Part shown: positions 8,472 through 16,658 of the stretch, in pieces
Position numbering within the stretch: position 1 is the stretch's first letter
Layout: each line of letters begins with the position of its first letter
Origin: Bacteroidales bacterium
GTDB lineage: Bacteria; Bacteroidota; Bacteroidia; Bacteroidales; UBA932
DNA: 32,045 nucleotides
Direction: 5' to 3'
Assembly: GCA_024398095.1 (NCBI GenBank)
Contig: JAKSJK010000018.1
Location: 1-32,045 of the forward strand
Program-made: the position numbers and the translations under genes
Notes under the pieces: model-generated
The model's input: the letters and a program-made list of their open reading frames with translations, nothing else
Databases searched by the model: none
What the model was told of the DNA's origin: nothing

Positions 8472-8519
8472 CGATTGTGCGGTTCAGGCCCGCAATCAAA
8501 CCAAAAACAAATTAAAGAC

Positions 8520-9545
8520 ATGGCAAAAGAAGTAGAAAACACAGACCTCAACGCCTCTAAACTCAAGGCTCTCCAGGCAACGATCGACAAGATCGAGAAG
8601 GATTACGGAAAGGGAACGATCATGAAGCTGGGAGATCAGCCAAAGTTCGATGTGTCAGTCATCCCGAGCGGTTCCATCGCCCTCGACCACGCACTCGGAA
8701 TCGGTGGTTATCCCCGTGGCAGGATAATCGAGATCTACGGACCTGAATCCAGCGGTAAGACCACTCTCGCGATCCATGCAATCGCAGAGGCGCAGAAAGG
8801 CGGCGGAATCGCTGCCATCATCGATGCGGAGCACGCGTTCGACAGAACCTATGCGAAGAATCTCGGCGTGAACCTCGAGACCCTTCTCATCTCCCAGCCG
8901 GACAACGGCGAACAGGCCCTCGAGATCGCAGACAACCTCATCCGCTCCGGCGCGATCGACATCATCGTCATCGACTCCGTGGCAGCCCTCACCCCTAAGG
9001 CCGAGATCGAAGGCGAGATGGGTGACGCAAAGATGGGTCTCCACGCCCGTCTGATGAGCCAGGCCCTCCGCAAGCTCACCGCAAACATCAGCAAGACAAA
9101 CACCTGCTGTATCTTCATCAACCAGCTGCGCGACAAGATCGGCGTGATGTTCGGCAACCCTGAGACCACTACCGGCGGCAACGCCCTCAAGTTCTACGCA
9201 TCAGTCCGTGTCGATGTGCGCAGGACCACCCAGATCAAGGACGGCGACGAGGCTCTCGGAAACCGCACCAAGGTCAAGATCGTGAAGAACAAGGTCGCCC
9301 CTCCATTCAAGAAGGCAGAGTTCGACATCGTGTTCGGCGAGGGCATCAGCCATGTAGGCGAGGTCATCGACCTGGCAGTGGAGCTCGACATCATCCACAA
9401 GAGCGGAAGCTGGTTCAGCTACAATGACAGCAAGCTCGCACAGGGCCGTGAGGCTGTGAAGCAGTTCCTTACCGACAATGTAGAGCTCTGCGACGAAATC
9501 GAGGCTGCAATCCGTGCCGCACTCGCTGAGATGAAGGACTGCTAA
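8520..9545 (+). CDS. recA: Recombinase RecA
   Basis: A 341-aa RecA, the ATP-dependent strand-exchange protein of homologous recombination and the DNA-damage response. Walker [10 protein letters not shown] is at 74-82; Walker [11 protein letters not shown], the loop L1 region EIEGEMGDA, and [21 protein letters not shown] around loop L2 are all present. The start is [14 protein letters not shown] at 8520, which gives normal length; the longer frame to 8289 runs through the promoter region. Trp-tRNA synthetase follows 18 nt later and may be co-transcribed. Two promoter boxes and an inverted repeat precede it. Confidence 0.98.
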   Translation: MAKEVENTDLNASKLKALQATIDKIEKDYGKGTIMKLGDQPKFDVSVIPSGSIALDHALGIGGYPRGRIIEIYGPESSGKTTLAIHAIAEAQKGGGIAAIIDAEHAFDRTYAKNLGVNLETLLISQPDNGEQALEIADNLIRSGAIDIIVIDSVAALTPKAEIEGEMGDAKMGLHARLMSQALRKLTANISKTNTCCIFINQLRDKIGVMFGNPETTTGGNALKFYASVRVDVRRTTQIKDGDEALGNRTKVKIVKNKVAPPFKKAEFDIVFGEGISHVGEVIDLAVELDIIHKSGSWFSYNDSKLAQGREAVKQFLTDNVELCDEIEAAIRAALAEMKDC

Positions 9546-9563
9546 AGACCTTAATAAAAGCAA

Positions 9564-10712
9564 ATGGGAAAAATCATTCTTACAGGTGACCGTCCGACAG
9601 GAAGGCTCCATATCGGCCACTATGTTGGCTCGCTCCGCAGAAGGGTCGAGCTCCAGAACAGCGGCCAGTTCGAAAAGATATTCATCATGATTGCCGACGC
9701 CCAGGCACTGACCGACAACGCCGACAATCCTGAGAAAGTTCGCCAGAACATCATCGAAGTCGCTCTCGACTATCTCTCCGCAGGTCTCGATCCGGAGAAG
9801 TCAAATCTCTTCATCCAGTCGCAGATCAGTGAACTCACCGAGCTGGACTTCTTCTACCAGAACCTCGTCACAGTACAGAGGCTCCAGAGGAATCCGACCG
9901 TGAAGGCAGAGATCCAGATGAGAGGCTTCAGCGAGTCTTCAGACGAAAACGCCAACAAGGCCGGAACACCTGTAGGATTCTTCTGCTACCCTATCAGCCA
10001 GGCAGCCGATATCACCGCCTTCAAAGCAACCACAGTGCCTGTAGGTGAGGATCAGGAGCCTATGATCGAACAGACCCGCGAGATCGTGCGCAAGTTCAAC
10101 TCCACCTATGGAGAGGTTCTCGTGGAGCCGGAAATCATGCTGCCTGACAACGCAGCCTGCCTCCGTCTTCCAGGTACCGACGGCAAGGCCAAGATGAGCA
10201 AGTCCCTCGGCAACTGCATCTACCTTTCAGACTCCGCCGAAGAGGTCAATGCAAAGGTAAAGAGCATGTTCACCGACCCTAACCACCTCCAAGTGAGCGA
10301 CCCGGGAAAGGTCGAGGGCAACACAGTCTTCACCTACCTCGACGCATTCTGCAAGCCTGAGCATTTCGACAAGTTCGCATCCTGCTTCGTAGGCCGCAAG
10401 GCTTCCTTCGAGTTCCACAGCCTCGACGAAGTCAAGAACCAGTACCGCCAGGGCGGCCTCGGCGATATGATGGTGAAGAACTTCCTCGCAGCCGTGCTCA
10501 ACGACACCCTTGAGCCTATCAGGGCCCGCAGGCATGAGCTGGAGCAGAACATCCCATATGTCTATGAAGTCCTCCGCAAGGGTACCGAAGCTGCAAGAGC
10601 TGTGGCAGCCCAGACTCTCGCAGATGTTAAGAGAGCGATGAGGATCAACTACTTCGACGAGGGAGTCCTCGATGAACTGATCAAAGAGCAGAGCGCCAAG
10701 TACTCCAAGTAA
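9564..10712 (+). CDS. trpS: Tryptophanyl-tRNA synthetase
   Basis: A 382-aa class I aminoacyl-tRNA synthetase that charges tRNA-Trp. The HIGH motif is at 16-19 ([11 protein letters not shown]) and KMSKS at 210-214, with [14 protein letters not shown] between them, as usual for TrpS. Length is slightly above the E. coli enzyme, mainly from an insertion around 115-135 ([15 protein letters not shown]). No promoter box lies in the 18 nt after recA. It converges on the helix-hairpin-helix gene with one base between the stop codons. Confidence 0.97.
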   Translation: MGKIILTGDRPTGRLHIGHYVGSLRRRVELQNSGQFEKIFIMIADAQALTDNADNPEKVRQNIIEVALDYLSAGLDPEKSNLFIQSQISELTELDFFYQNLVTVQRLQRNPTVKAEIQMRGFSESSDENANKAGTPVGFFCYPISQAADITAFKATTVPVGEDQEPMIEQTREIVRKFNSTYGEVLVEPEIMLPDNAACLRLPGTDGKAKMSKSLGNCIYLSDSAEEVNAKVKSMFTDPNHLQVSDPGKVEGNTVFTYLDAFCKPEHFDKFASCFVGRKASFEFHSLDEVKNQYRQGGLGDMMVKNFLAAVLNDTLEPIRARRHELEQNIPYVYEVLRKGTEAARAVAAQTLADVKRAMRINYFDEGVLDELIKEQSAKYSK

Positions 10713-10713
10713 A

Positions 10714-11643
10714 TCACGGTTCTGCAATGATGCAGCGGCGAAGCTTGTCTGCAGCATCATGTTCCAATATCCCCGCAGCCTCAAGGCCGTCCACGGTCAG
10801 CAGGTCGCGGGGATTGTTTTCTCTGTACAGGACGATAGCTCGCGCCAGACGCCAATCGCGGATGTATGGGTGCAGCCTCAATGAATCTGCCGGCAGTGTC
10901 CACAGCCGGAAAGGCTCGCAGCGACCAACTGTAACCAGGTCCTTCAGTCCGTCGTACTTTTCCCTGTCGAAATGATATATCTCCATCAGTTGTTCCTTGC
11001 AGGAATAGCCTCCCAGCTGTTCCCGATAGGACACCATCTTCGAAGCGAACCACGGGCCTATTCCCGGCAAAGCATCGAATGCCGCAGAATCAGCCCTGTT
11101 GATATCCAGTTTTGGGATATGAATAAACGGCTCCAGACGCTGATATACAGAGTCCGCGACCACGAAAGACTTTTGGAAATCCTCCTTTCGGCGGAAGCGG
11201 CCACCCTTCTGACGGTAATTGTCTATTGACTCGGCCTGCTTGGGAGAAAACCCCAGTCGCACCAGATCCTCGAGGCTGACCGTATTCGGATCGAAACGGA
11301 AATTCTCAACCTGCCTCGGAGGACGTTCCTGACGTATTTTCTCGACCTTTGCAGAATGAGGGGCCGGGCGGCGATATGAAGACTTTCCCCCTCCCCGGCT
11401 TTCCCCACTGTCAGCATTGCGACCGGAAGCATGGGAAACAGTTCCATTGCCGTCAGAACCCGGCAGCCTGGCTACATAAACGGTGTCAGGCCGGTCCCTG
11501 TTTGCAAGAATCCGGGTTTCGGCAGCCTTGTGCACAAACAAGGCCAGCTGGAAGCCCAGCAACAGGAACACCAGGGCGATCACTCCAGCCCTGAAGGAGT
11601 TGAAAAGAGCCTTCTGACCCTCCTCATCTTTCTTTTCTTTCAT
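10714..11643 (-). CDS. Membrane-anchored ComEA-like helix-hairpin-helix protein
   Basis: A 309-aa protein with a short cytoplasmic N-terminus, one transmembrane segment at about 18-38, and a Ser/Gly/Arg-rich linker to about residue 110. Tandem helix-hairpin-helix units follow (FRFDPNTVSLEDLVRLGFS; DINRADSAAFDALPGIGP; a third near RLHPYIRDWRLARAIVLYRE). ComEA proteins of this design bind DNA outside the cytoplasmic membrane during natural transformation. Whether this one does so is inference; many Bacteroidetes carry such a gene without shown competence. It lies 49 nt after rsmI on the same strand, with no promoter box seen between. Confidence 0.85.
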   Translation of the reverse strand: MKEKKDEEGQKALFNSFRAGVIALVFLLLGFQLALFVHKAAETRILANRDRPDTVYVARLPGSDGNGTVSHASGRNADSGESRGGGKSSYRRPAPHSAKVEKIRQERPPRQVENFRFDPNTVSLEDLVRLGFSPKQAESIDNYRQKGGRFRRKEDFQKSFVVADSVYQRLEPFIHIPKLDINRADSAAFDALPGIGPWFASKMVSYREQLGGYSCKEQLMEIYHFDREKYDGLKDLVTVGRCEPFRLWTLPADSLRLHPYIRDWRLARAIVLYRENNPRDLLTVDGLEAAGILEHDAADKLRRCIIAEP

Positions 11644-11692
11644 CTTTCACCACACGCTCCCGCTCCATCTATCTTGAATTGCTTGAATGTAT

Positions 11693-12403
11693 CTATTCTT
11701 CGCCGTCCTCGTCGCGGCGATGCTTCTTCGACGGTGCACCCGCCACAATAAGGACGATCTCTCCCTTTGGCTCATGTTCCTTGAACCAGGCGGATACCTC
11801 TGCAAGAGATCCCCTGCGGTGCTCCTCATGAATCTTGGAAATCTCCCTCGCCACAGAGCACTCCCTATCCGCGCCGAAATACTCAGCAAGCTGATCTAGA
11901 GTCTTCACCAGACGGTAAGGAGACTCATATATTATCAAGGTACGGGGCTCTGAAGCCAGTTCCTTGAGCCTTGTCTGGCGGCCTTTCTTTACAGGCAGGA
12001 AACCCTCGAAGCAGAAACGGTCACACGGAAGTCCGCTGCTTACGATGGCAGGAATGCAGGCAGTTGCTCCCGGGAGCGTCTGCACCTCTATACCCTCCGC
12101 TGCACAGGTGCGGGCCAGCAGGAAGCCTGGATCGGATATGCCCGGGGTGCCGGCATCGCTGACGAGAGCCACATTGAGGCCCTGGAGAATCCTCTCCTTG
12201 ATCATCTCCGAGGTCTTGTGCTCGTTGAACTTGTGGTGCGACTCCAGACGGCCATGAATGTCGAAATGCTTCATCAGCACGGAACTGGTACGGGTATCCT
12301 CAGCCAGAATGAGGTCGGCCTCGCGCAGCACATTGATGGCGCGCATGGTCATATCCTCGAGGTTGCCGACAGGCGTCGGTACTATGTAAAGTTTTCCAGC
12401 CAT
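11693..12403 (-). CDS. rsmI: 16S rRNA (cytidine1402-2'-O)-methyltransferase RsmI
   Basis: A 236-aa tetrapyrrole-methylase-fold enzyme that 2'-O-methylates C1402 in the decoding centre of 16S rRNA. Family motifs are LYIVPTPVGNLEDMTMRA near the N-terminus, ILAEDTRTS, VSDAGTPGISDPG and LPGATACIPAIVSSGL. It is shorter than the E. coli protein (286 aa), lacking the C-terminal extension and ending in a charged tail (KKHRRDEDGEE). The start MAGKLYI at 12403 shares one base with the upstream stop (TAATG), so translation is probably coupled. The longer frame to 12472 overlaps that gene and is rejected. Confidence 0.95.
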   Translation of the reverse strand: MAGKLYIVPTPVGNLEDMTMRAINVLREADLILAEDTRTSSVLMKHFDIHGRLESHHKFNEHKTSEMIKERILQGLNVALVSDAGTPGISDPGFLLARTCAAEGIEVQTLPGATACIPAIVSSGLPCDRFCFEGFLPVKKGRQTRLKELASEPRTLIIYESPYRLVKTLDQLAEYFGADRECSVAREISKIHEEHRRGSLAEVSAWFKEHEPKGEIVLIVAGAPSKKHRRDEDGEE

Positions 12404-13041
12404 TACCTGACGTCTACCTTGCGCCTTACGGCCATCATGAAGCGGAATACTGTGTCCGAATTCATCTTCCACTCTGGGAAACGATCCGTTATCATGGCTA
12501 CCACAGACTCGAAACCCTCTGCTGCATTTATCCTGGAGACAACATCCTGGAAGAGATCGGAATCAGATGCGAAGAGCTCACGGGTGAAGAGTATGCGGTC
12601 ATTCAGGGAGAATGCATTCGCCACGTCTTTGACAGGAGTACCAGGAATAGCGGTCCTCCACGTTTCCGTTTCTGTCATCATGTCACCGACGCTCATCTTG
12701 AGGTTTGCAGCCTGCATCTCATTGAAGGTTGCTGCCGGTTCGATGCTCTCGGCCAAAGTATCCTTGACCGGTGCAGGCTGAGGTTCAGGAGCCGGAGCCG
12801 GTGCAGGCTGAGGTTCCGGAGCAGGAACAGGCGTTGGCGCAGGAGCAGGTGCCGGGGTTGGTGCCGGGGCTGGAGCTGGCGCAGGAGCCGGAGTTGGTTC
12901 AGGTACCGGTGCCGGCTGAGGTGCCGGGGCCTCTACGTTCTCGAGCAAGGCAAGCTTCTCTTCAAGGGTATTCAGTGTCACACGGAGCACGGAAATCTGC
13001 GCTCTGATTTCGTTCAAAATTTCTTCCTGCGTCTTTTTCAT
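12403..13041 (-). CDS. Pro/Ala-rich protein of unknown function
   Basis: A 212-aa protein in three parts: a short N-terminal amphipathic coiled-coil-like helix (about 1-36), a long Pro-Ala/Pro-Glu dipeptide linker (about 38-92) and a C-terminal domain with [17 protein letters not shown] (141-157). The last motif resembles a conserved segment in uncharacterised Bacteroidetes proteins, from memory and unverified. No signal peptide or membrane span is seen. The linker resembles the rigid spacers of TonB, but no TonB C-terminal domain is present. It shares one base with rsmI. Start at 13041 (MKKTQEE), since the longer frame to 13146 runs through the promoter and into tdk. Confidence 0.82.
   Translation of the reverse strand: MKKTQEEILNEIRAQISVLRVTLNTLEEKLALLENVEAPAPQPAPVPEPTPAPAPAPAPAPTPAPAPAPTPVPAPEPQPAPAPAPEPQPAPVKDTLAESIEPAATFNEMQAANLKMSVGDMMTETETWRTAIPGTPVKDVANAFSLNDRILFTRELFASDSDLFQDVVSRINAAEGFESVVAMITDRFPEWKMNSDTVFRFMMAVRRKVDVR
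12768..12827. repeat. Tandem 30-bp repeat inside the Pro/Ala-rich gene
   Basis: Two nearly identical 30-bp units (12768-12797 and 12798-12827) encode [14 protein letters not shown] stretches. The wider low-complexity tract runs to about 12930. It explains the simple-sequence look and could vary in copy number. Confidence 0.75.
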
Positions 13042-13056
13042 ACGGCAATAATTGTC

Positions 13057-13064
13057 TACATTTG
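13057..13064 (+). promoter_or_regulatory. -7 box for tdk
   Basis: TACATTTG matches TAnnTTTG; a T-run at 13033-13037 stands near the -33 spacing. Transcription would start near 13070, about 22 nt before the ATG. The box faces the opposing one at 13086-13079. Confidence 0.5.
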
Positions 13065-13078
13065 CAAAAGTGCAAGTA

Positions 13079-13086
13079 CAAAAATA
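13079..13086 (-). promoter_or_regulatory. -7 box for the Pro/Ala-rich gene and rsmI
   Basis: The minus strand reads TATTTTTG, an exact TAnnTTTG match. Transcription would start near 13073, about 32 nt before the ATG at 13041 and almost at the same place as the tdk start. Confidence 0.48.
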
Positions 13087-13091
13087 CAACA

Positions 13092-13670
13092 ATGTTTTTA
13101 GAAAATTATAAAAAATCGGGTTCCGTAGAGGTGATATGCGGTTCAATGTTCTCCGGCAAGACCGAAGAACTCATCAGAAGGATGAAAAGGGCGCAGTTCG
13201 CCAAGCAGAAAATAATGATCTACAAGCCGGCCATTGATGTCAGATATTCAGAGAAGGAAGTCGTATCCCACGACGCCCACAAGATTCCGTCAACCCCTAT
13301 CAACGATCCGAAGCTGATGCTCCAGGCCATCGCGGACAAGGTGGAAGTAGTAGGCATCGACGAGGCACAGTTCTTTGATCCATGCATACTCGAAGTGGTC
13401 CAGGAACTCGCTGACAACGGGATACGCGTTATCGCCGCCGGCCTTGACACCGACTTCCTCGGCAAGCCTTTCGGTCCAATGCCTGCGCTCATGGCCATAG
13501 CCGAAGATGTACAGAAGGTTCATGCCATCTGCGTCAAATGCGGCAGCCCTGCCCAGCACTCGCACCGTCTTTCCAGCAGTTCTCAGCTGGTAGTGCTTGG
13601 AGAGAAAGATATCTACGAGCCTCTCTGCCGCCACTGCTACAACGAAGCCATCAAGAATGAAGGCCGCTGA
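13092..13670 (+). CDS. tdk: Thymidine kinase (type II)
   Basis: A 192-aa thymidine kinase, which phosphorylates thymidine to dTMP for salvage. The P-loop [11 protein letters not shown] is at 17-27, the Walker B-like DEAQFF follows, and a structural zinc site is visible as [13 protein letters not shown] with C-RHC near the C-terminus. Length is normal for the TK1-like family. The start at 13092 is chosen because the longer frame begins inside the promoter box. The TGA stop shares a base with the xerD ATG (TGATG), so the two are probably coupled. Confidence 0.96.
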   Translation: MFLENYKKSGSVEVICGSMFSGKTEELIRRMKRAQFAKQKIMIYKPAIDVRYSEKEVVSHDAHKIPSTPINDPKLMLQAIADKVEVVGIDEAQFFDPCILEVVQELADNGIRVIAAGLDTDFLGKPFGPMPALMAIAEDVQKVHAICVKCGSPAQHSHRLSSSSQLVVLGEKDIYEPLCRHCYNEAIKNEGR

Positions 13671-14530
13671 TGCTGGATCTCAACGACTATAGGGAATATC
13701 TCCAATACGATTGCAGGAAGTCGCCGAACACGGTGGCTTCCTATTGTTCTGATGTAAAAACCTTCCTCGATTGGATCGCCCCGAAAGACTATTATGATGC
13801 GACCAACGAAGACATCGAGAAGTACGTTCTCGAACACGGATTCAAATCAGCCAGGTCACAGTCCCGTGCCTTGAGTGCCATCCGTTCTTTCTACGGCTGG
13901 CTGCGGCGCGAGAATGAAATAGCCGAGGATCCCTCCGCCAAGGTGGATATGCCGAAACTGGATGTATACCACCCTGCCGTACTATCGCTGGAAGAGGTGA
14001 CGGCTATCATAGACTCGGTCGACACCTCCAGCTGGAACGGCCTCCGTGACCGCGCCATACTCGAAGTTCTCTACGGCTGCGGCCTGCGGGTGTCCGAAGC
14101 CTCGAGCATGAAATACTCGGACATTTTTTTCAAAGACGGATATATAAAGGTATTCGGCAAGGGCAGCAAAAGCCGTCTGGTCCCGCTGGGAGAAATGGCC
14201 GCCGAGGCTATCCGGAACTATTCCAGCGTGGCACCTGATCCCGGATCGGACATAGTGTTCCAGAACAAGAACGGCGGTCAGTTAAGCCGGGTGTCCATCT
14301 TCAACATGGTCAAGAAACAGGCCCTGCTCGCCGGCATCACAAAAGAAATCTCGCCCCACACATTCCGCCATTCCTTCGCCACCCACCTGGTGGAGAACGG
14401 CGCGGACCTGCGCTTCGTGCAGATGATGCTCGGCCACGAAAGCATTCTCACGACCGAGATCTACACCCACCTGCGCTCCGACGTCTGGAACGAAACCATT
14501 CTGGCACATCATCCGAGAAACAAAAAATAG
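13670..14530 (+). CDS. xerD: Tyrosine recombinase XerD/XerC
   Basis: A 286-aa tyrosine recombinase with the N-terminal SAM-like core-binding domain (about 1-95) and a catalytic domain. The active-site set is complete: Arg140 (GCGLRVSE), Lys164 (GKGSKSR), His230 and Arg233 ([11 protein letters not shown]), His256 (LGHES) and Tyr265 (EIYTH). Length and sequence fit the housekeeping Xer enzymes that resolve chromosome dimers at dif. No phage or transposon genes are nearby, so I do not read it as an element integrase. Whether it is XerC or XerD needs a tree. The stop lies in the left arm of a terminator hairpin. Confidence 0.9.
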   Translation: MLDLNDYREYLQYDCRKSPNTVASYCSDVKTFLDWIAPKDYYDATNEDIEKYVLEHGFKSARSQSRALSAIRSFYGWLRRENEIAEDPSAKVDMPKLDVYHPAVLSLEEVTAIIDSVDTSSWNGLRDRAILEVLYGCGLRVSEASSMKYSDIFFKDGYIKVFGKGSKSRLVPLGEMAAEAIRNYSSVAPDPGSDIVFQNKNGGQLSRVSIFNMVKKQALLAGITKEISPHTFRHSFATHLVENGADLRFVQMMLGHESILTTEIYTHLRSDVWNETILAHHPRNKK

Positions 14531-14555
14531 CCCCTGGAAGACCAGAGGCTATTTT
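14524..14555. terminator. Bidirectional terminator between xerD and the M49 peptidase
   Basis: A 14-position stem (13 pairs and one C-A mismatch) with an AAGA loop: AAAATAGCC and CTGG on the left pair with CCAG and GGCTATTTT on the right. A-run and T-run flanks let it serve the convergent genes on both strands. The xerD stop codon (14528-14530) is inside the left arm. Confidence 0.88.
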
Positions 14556-14571
14556 CTTATTCATACATTTT

Positions 14572-16593
14572 CTAGAGCGCGCTGTAGTTGCGGCCGTAGT
14601 TAAGCTGCTGCTCAAGGTAACCCTCGGTGTAGTCAAGTTTGTAGTCAACTACCTTGCCGTTCTTCTCCACAGGTACGATGGTAGGGTTCACAAAGCCGCC
14701 GTAAGGCTTGAGCTGGAGAGCTGCGTAGCGGTCGAGAACTTCCTTGTGGAGTTCAGGGTCGATATTGACCGCGTACTTCTCCACCAGAGCCTTTCCAGCG
14801 GCGTAATCACCCTCAGACTTGATTCTCTGAATCTCGGCGAGGAGATTGCCAAAAAGTTCGCGGAGAGCACCGTATTCCTTAACGACGAAATAGGTCTTGC
14901 CGTCCTTCTGCACCTTCTCGATGACATTGATAAGGCGGCAGCCGTCTTCGTCGCAATAATCCATGTTCTGGCCATGCTCATAGCACCACTCTGCAATAAG
15001 CTTGCGGTTCTGCATGTGTGCCTCGGTGTTCTGCTTGCCGAGTTCCACACGGGAGAACTGCACCATCAGGCCGTTGCGGATGTAGTTGGCGTACATAGCC
15101 TTGTATGCTTCGCCGTCAGGGAGTATGCCAAGCTCGACGAGTTTCGGATCAGCCATATAATAGAGGCCAAAGAGGTCGGCACGGGTCTCCTCGAGAGTTG
15201 AGCTGTACTCGCCCATCGCATTTGGAGAAGTTCCCGGGAGAAGCTGGCCTGAACCATGGCCGAGGCACTCGTGGAGGTCGGTGTGGATGTTGTCGGTAAT
15301 GGACAGATACTTCTTTGCCATCGCGACTTCCTCCTCGTCATAGGCGAACTCGGTCAAAGTGCTCTTCGGAGATTCCTGGGCTGCGCAATCGTAGGCACTG
15401 GTTATGTTGGCGATGGTAACTGACTTGGAGCCGTAATCGCGGCGAATCCAGTCCGCATTCGGAAGGTTGATACCGATAGGAGTTGCAGGATAGCTGTCAC
15501 CGGCAAGGCATACGACATTGATAACCTTGGCGCTGACACCCTTTACAACCGGTTTCTTGAAACGTGAATCCACCGGTGAATTATCCTCGAACCACTGTGC
15601 ATTGGCGCTGAGAACCTCGGTGCGGTGGGAAGCCTCCTCATCCTTGAAGTTCACGAGAGACTCCCAAGCACCCTTGCGTGCGAGAGGGTCGTTGTAATCC
15701 TCGACGAAACCGTTCACGAAATCGACCACGCCGACGGTATCCTGAAGCCATTCGATGTTGTACTCGTCCCAGAGACGAAGGTCGCCGGTACGGTAGTAGG
15801 CCACGAGAGAGGCGATGTACTTCTTCTGAGCCTCGTTCTCGGCAACGGCAGCGGCAGCTTCAAGTTCCTCAACAATCTTGGAAATCGCAGGGCCATAGGC
15901 GCCGTCGATGTTCCAGGCTTCCTCGCGGATGACGCCGTCTGCGCCCTTCACGACCTTGGTATTGAGGCCGTATGAAACCGGGCATGGATCCTTAGGGTCA
16001 GCGATGGAAGCATAGTACTTCTCCACCTCGTCACGGGTCACGCCATCGTAGAAATTGACGGCTGAACCAAGTACGATGTCGCCCTCGCTGGTCTTGCGGT
16101 GAGCGAGGAACTCCGGATCATAGACCACCTTGAGAAGAAGATCGGTATCCTGAGCACCTACGGCAGAAAGAAGGCTGGCAAAATACTCCTGTGAGCACTC
16201 TGGGAAGAACTTATCCTCTGCATAGTGATGATGGATGCCGTTTGCAAAGAAGAGCCTCTTGGCGTAGACCGTGAACTGTTCGAACTCAGCACACTGGCGG
16301 TCTCCCTCATAGTTCTCGAGAATGTTCTCAACCGCCTTGCGGAGCTGGAGATTGTAGCGGCAGTTCTGGTCCCAGTAGATGTCACGGCCCCACTTAGCAG
16401 CCTCTGCAAGATGGTAGACATACTCTTTCTGCTGGAGGCTGAGGCCATCCCAGCCCGGAACCTGGTATCTCATAACTTTGAGATCGGCGAACTCGTCGAT
16501 CAGATACTTGAACTCCTTGCTGTCCTTGGAACCGCAGGAACTCATTGCCGCTGCGGCACCGGCAATTGCGATGATTTTCACTAGTCTGTTCAT
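14572..16593 (-). CDS. Dipeptidyl-peptidase III-like lipoprotein (peptidase M49)
   Basis: A 673-aa zinc aminopeptidase of family M49, which removes dipeptides from the N-termini of short peptides. The zinc motif is HECLGHGSGQL (His441, Glu442, His446), with the third ligand in LEETRAD (467-473). The N-terminus MNRLVKIIAIAGAAAAMSSC has a lipobox ending at Cys20, so it is predicted to be lipidated and outside the cytoplasm, feeding peptide uptake (inference). It diverges from a clostripain-type lipoprotein gene, and a 13-bp palindrome lies in its leader. A shared terminator separates it from xerD. Confidence 0.93.
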   Translation of the reverse strand: MNRLVKIIAIAGAAAAMSSCGSKDSKEFKYLIDEFADLKVMRYQVPGWDGLSLQQKEYVYHLAEAAKWGRDIYWDQNCRYNLQLRKAVENILENYEGDRQCAEFEQFTVYAKRLFFANGIHHHYAEDKFFPECSQEYFASLLSAVGAQDTDLLLKVVYDPEFLAHRKTSEGDIVLGSAVNFYDGVTRDEVEKYYASIADPKDPCPVSYGLNTKVVKGADGVIREEAWNIDGAYGPAISKIVEELEAAAAVAENEAQKKYIASLVAYYRTGDLRLWDEYNIEWLQDTVGVVDFVNGFVEDYNDPLARKGAWESLVNFKDEEASHRTEVLSANAQWFEDNSPVDSRFKKPVVKGVSAKVINVVCLAGDSYPATPIGINLPNADWIRRDYGSKSVTIANITSAYDCAAQESPKSTLTEFAYDEEEVAMAKKYLSITDNIHTDLHECLGHGSGQLLPGTSPNAMGEYSSTLEETRADLFGLYYMADPKLVELGILPDGEAYKAMYANYIRNGLMVQFSRVELGKQNTEAHMQNRKLIAEWCYEHGQNMDYCDEDGCRLINVIEKVQKDGKTYFVVKEYGALRELFGNLLAEIQRIKSEGDYAAGKALVEKYAVNIDPELHKEVLDRYAALQLKPYGGFVNPTIVPVEKNGKVVDYKLDYTEGYLEQQLNYGRNYSAL

Positions 16594-16604
16594 ATATAAA
16601 TAAT

Positions 16605-16617
16605 GTATAGCCTATAC
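16605..16617. promoter_or_regulatory. 13-bp palindrome GTATAGCCTATAC, copy 2
   Basis: Identical to 4326-4338 and here extended by one pair to TGTATAGCCTATACA. It falls between the predicted start of transcription of the M49 gene (near 16621) and its ATG at 16593, a place where a bound protein would block transcription. It is also about 45 to 55 bp upstream of the clostripain-type gene's start. Confidence 0.5.
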
Positions 16618-16626
16618 AACGGACTG

Positions 16627-16634
16627 CAAAAATA
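16627..16634 (-). promoter_or_regulatory. -7 box for the M49 peptidase gene
   Basis: The minus strand reads TATTTTTG, an exact TAnnTTTG match, giving a leader of about 28 nt that contains the palindrome at 16605-16617. Confidence 0.48.
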
Positions 16635-16646
16635 CGATAAAAAACT

Positions 16647-16654
16647 TATCTTTG
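16647..16654 (+). promoter_or_regulatory. -7 box for the clostripain-family gene
   Basis: TATCTTTG matches TAnnTTTG. Only four bases separate it from the ATG at 16659, so the transcript would begin at or within the start codon. Confidence 0.48.
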
Positions 16655-16658
16655 CGAC

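Noticed and set aside
8289..8519. Longer N-terminus for RecA
   Set aside because: It would run through both promoter boxes and the operator-like repeat, and the resulting residues do not resemble RecA.
11644..11692. Repeated TTGAAT words between rsmI and the helix-hairpin-helix gene
   Set aside because: They are too short and too AT-rich to separate from chance, and no promoter box is present.
12768..12930. Repetitive tract that could look like a CRISPR or minisatellite
   Set aside because: There are no unique spacers between repeats, and it encodes the Pro/Ala linker in frame.
13670..14530. Tyrosine recombinase as the integrase of a mobile element
   Set aside because: It has housekeeping Xer length and motifs, is coupled to tdk, and no element genes or flanking repeats are near. 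I also could not link it to the 25-bp repeats 12 kb away.
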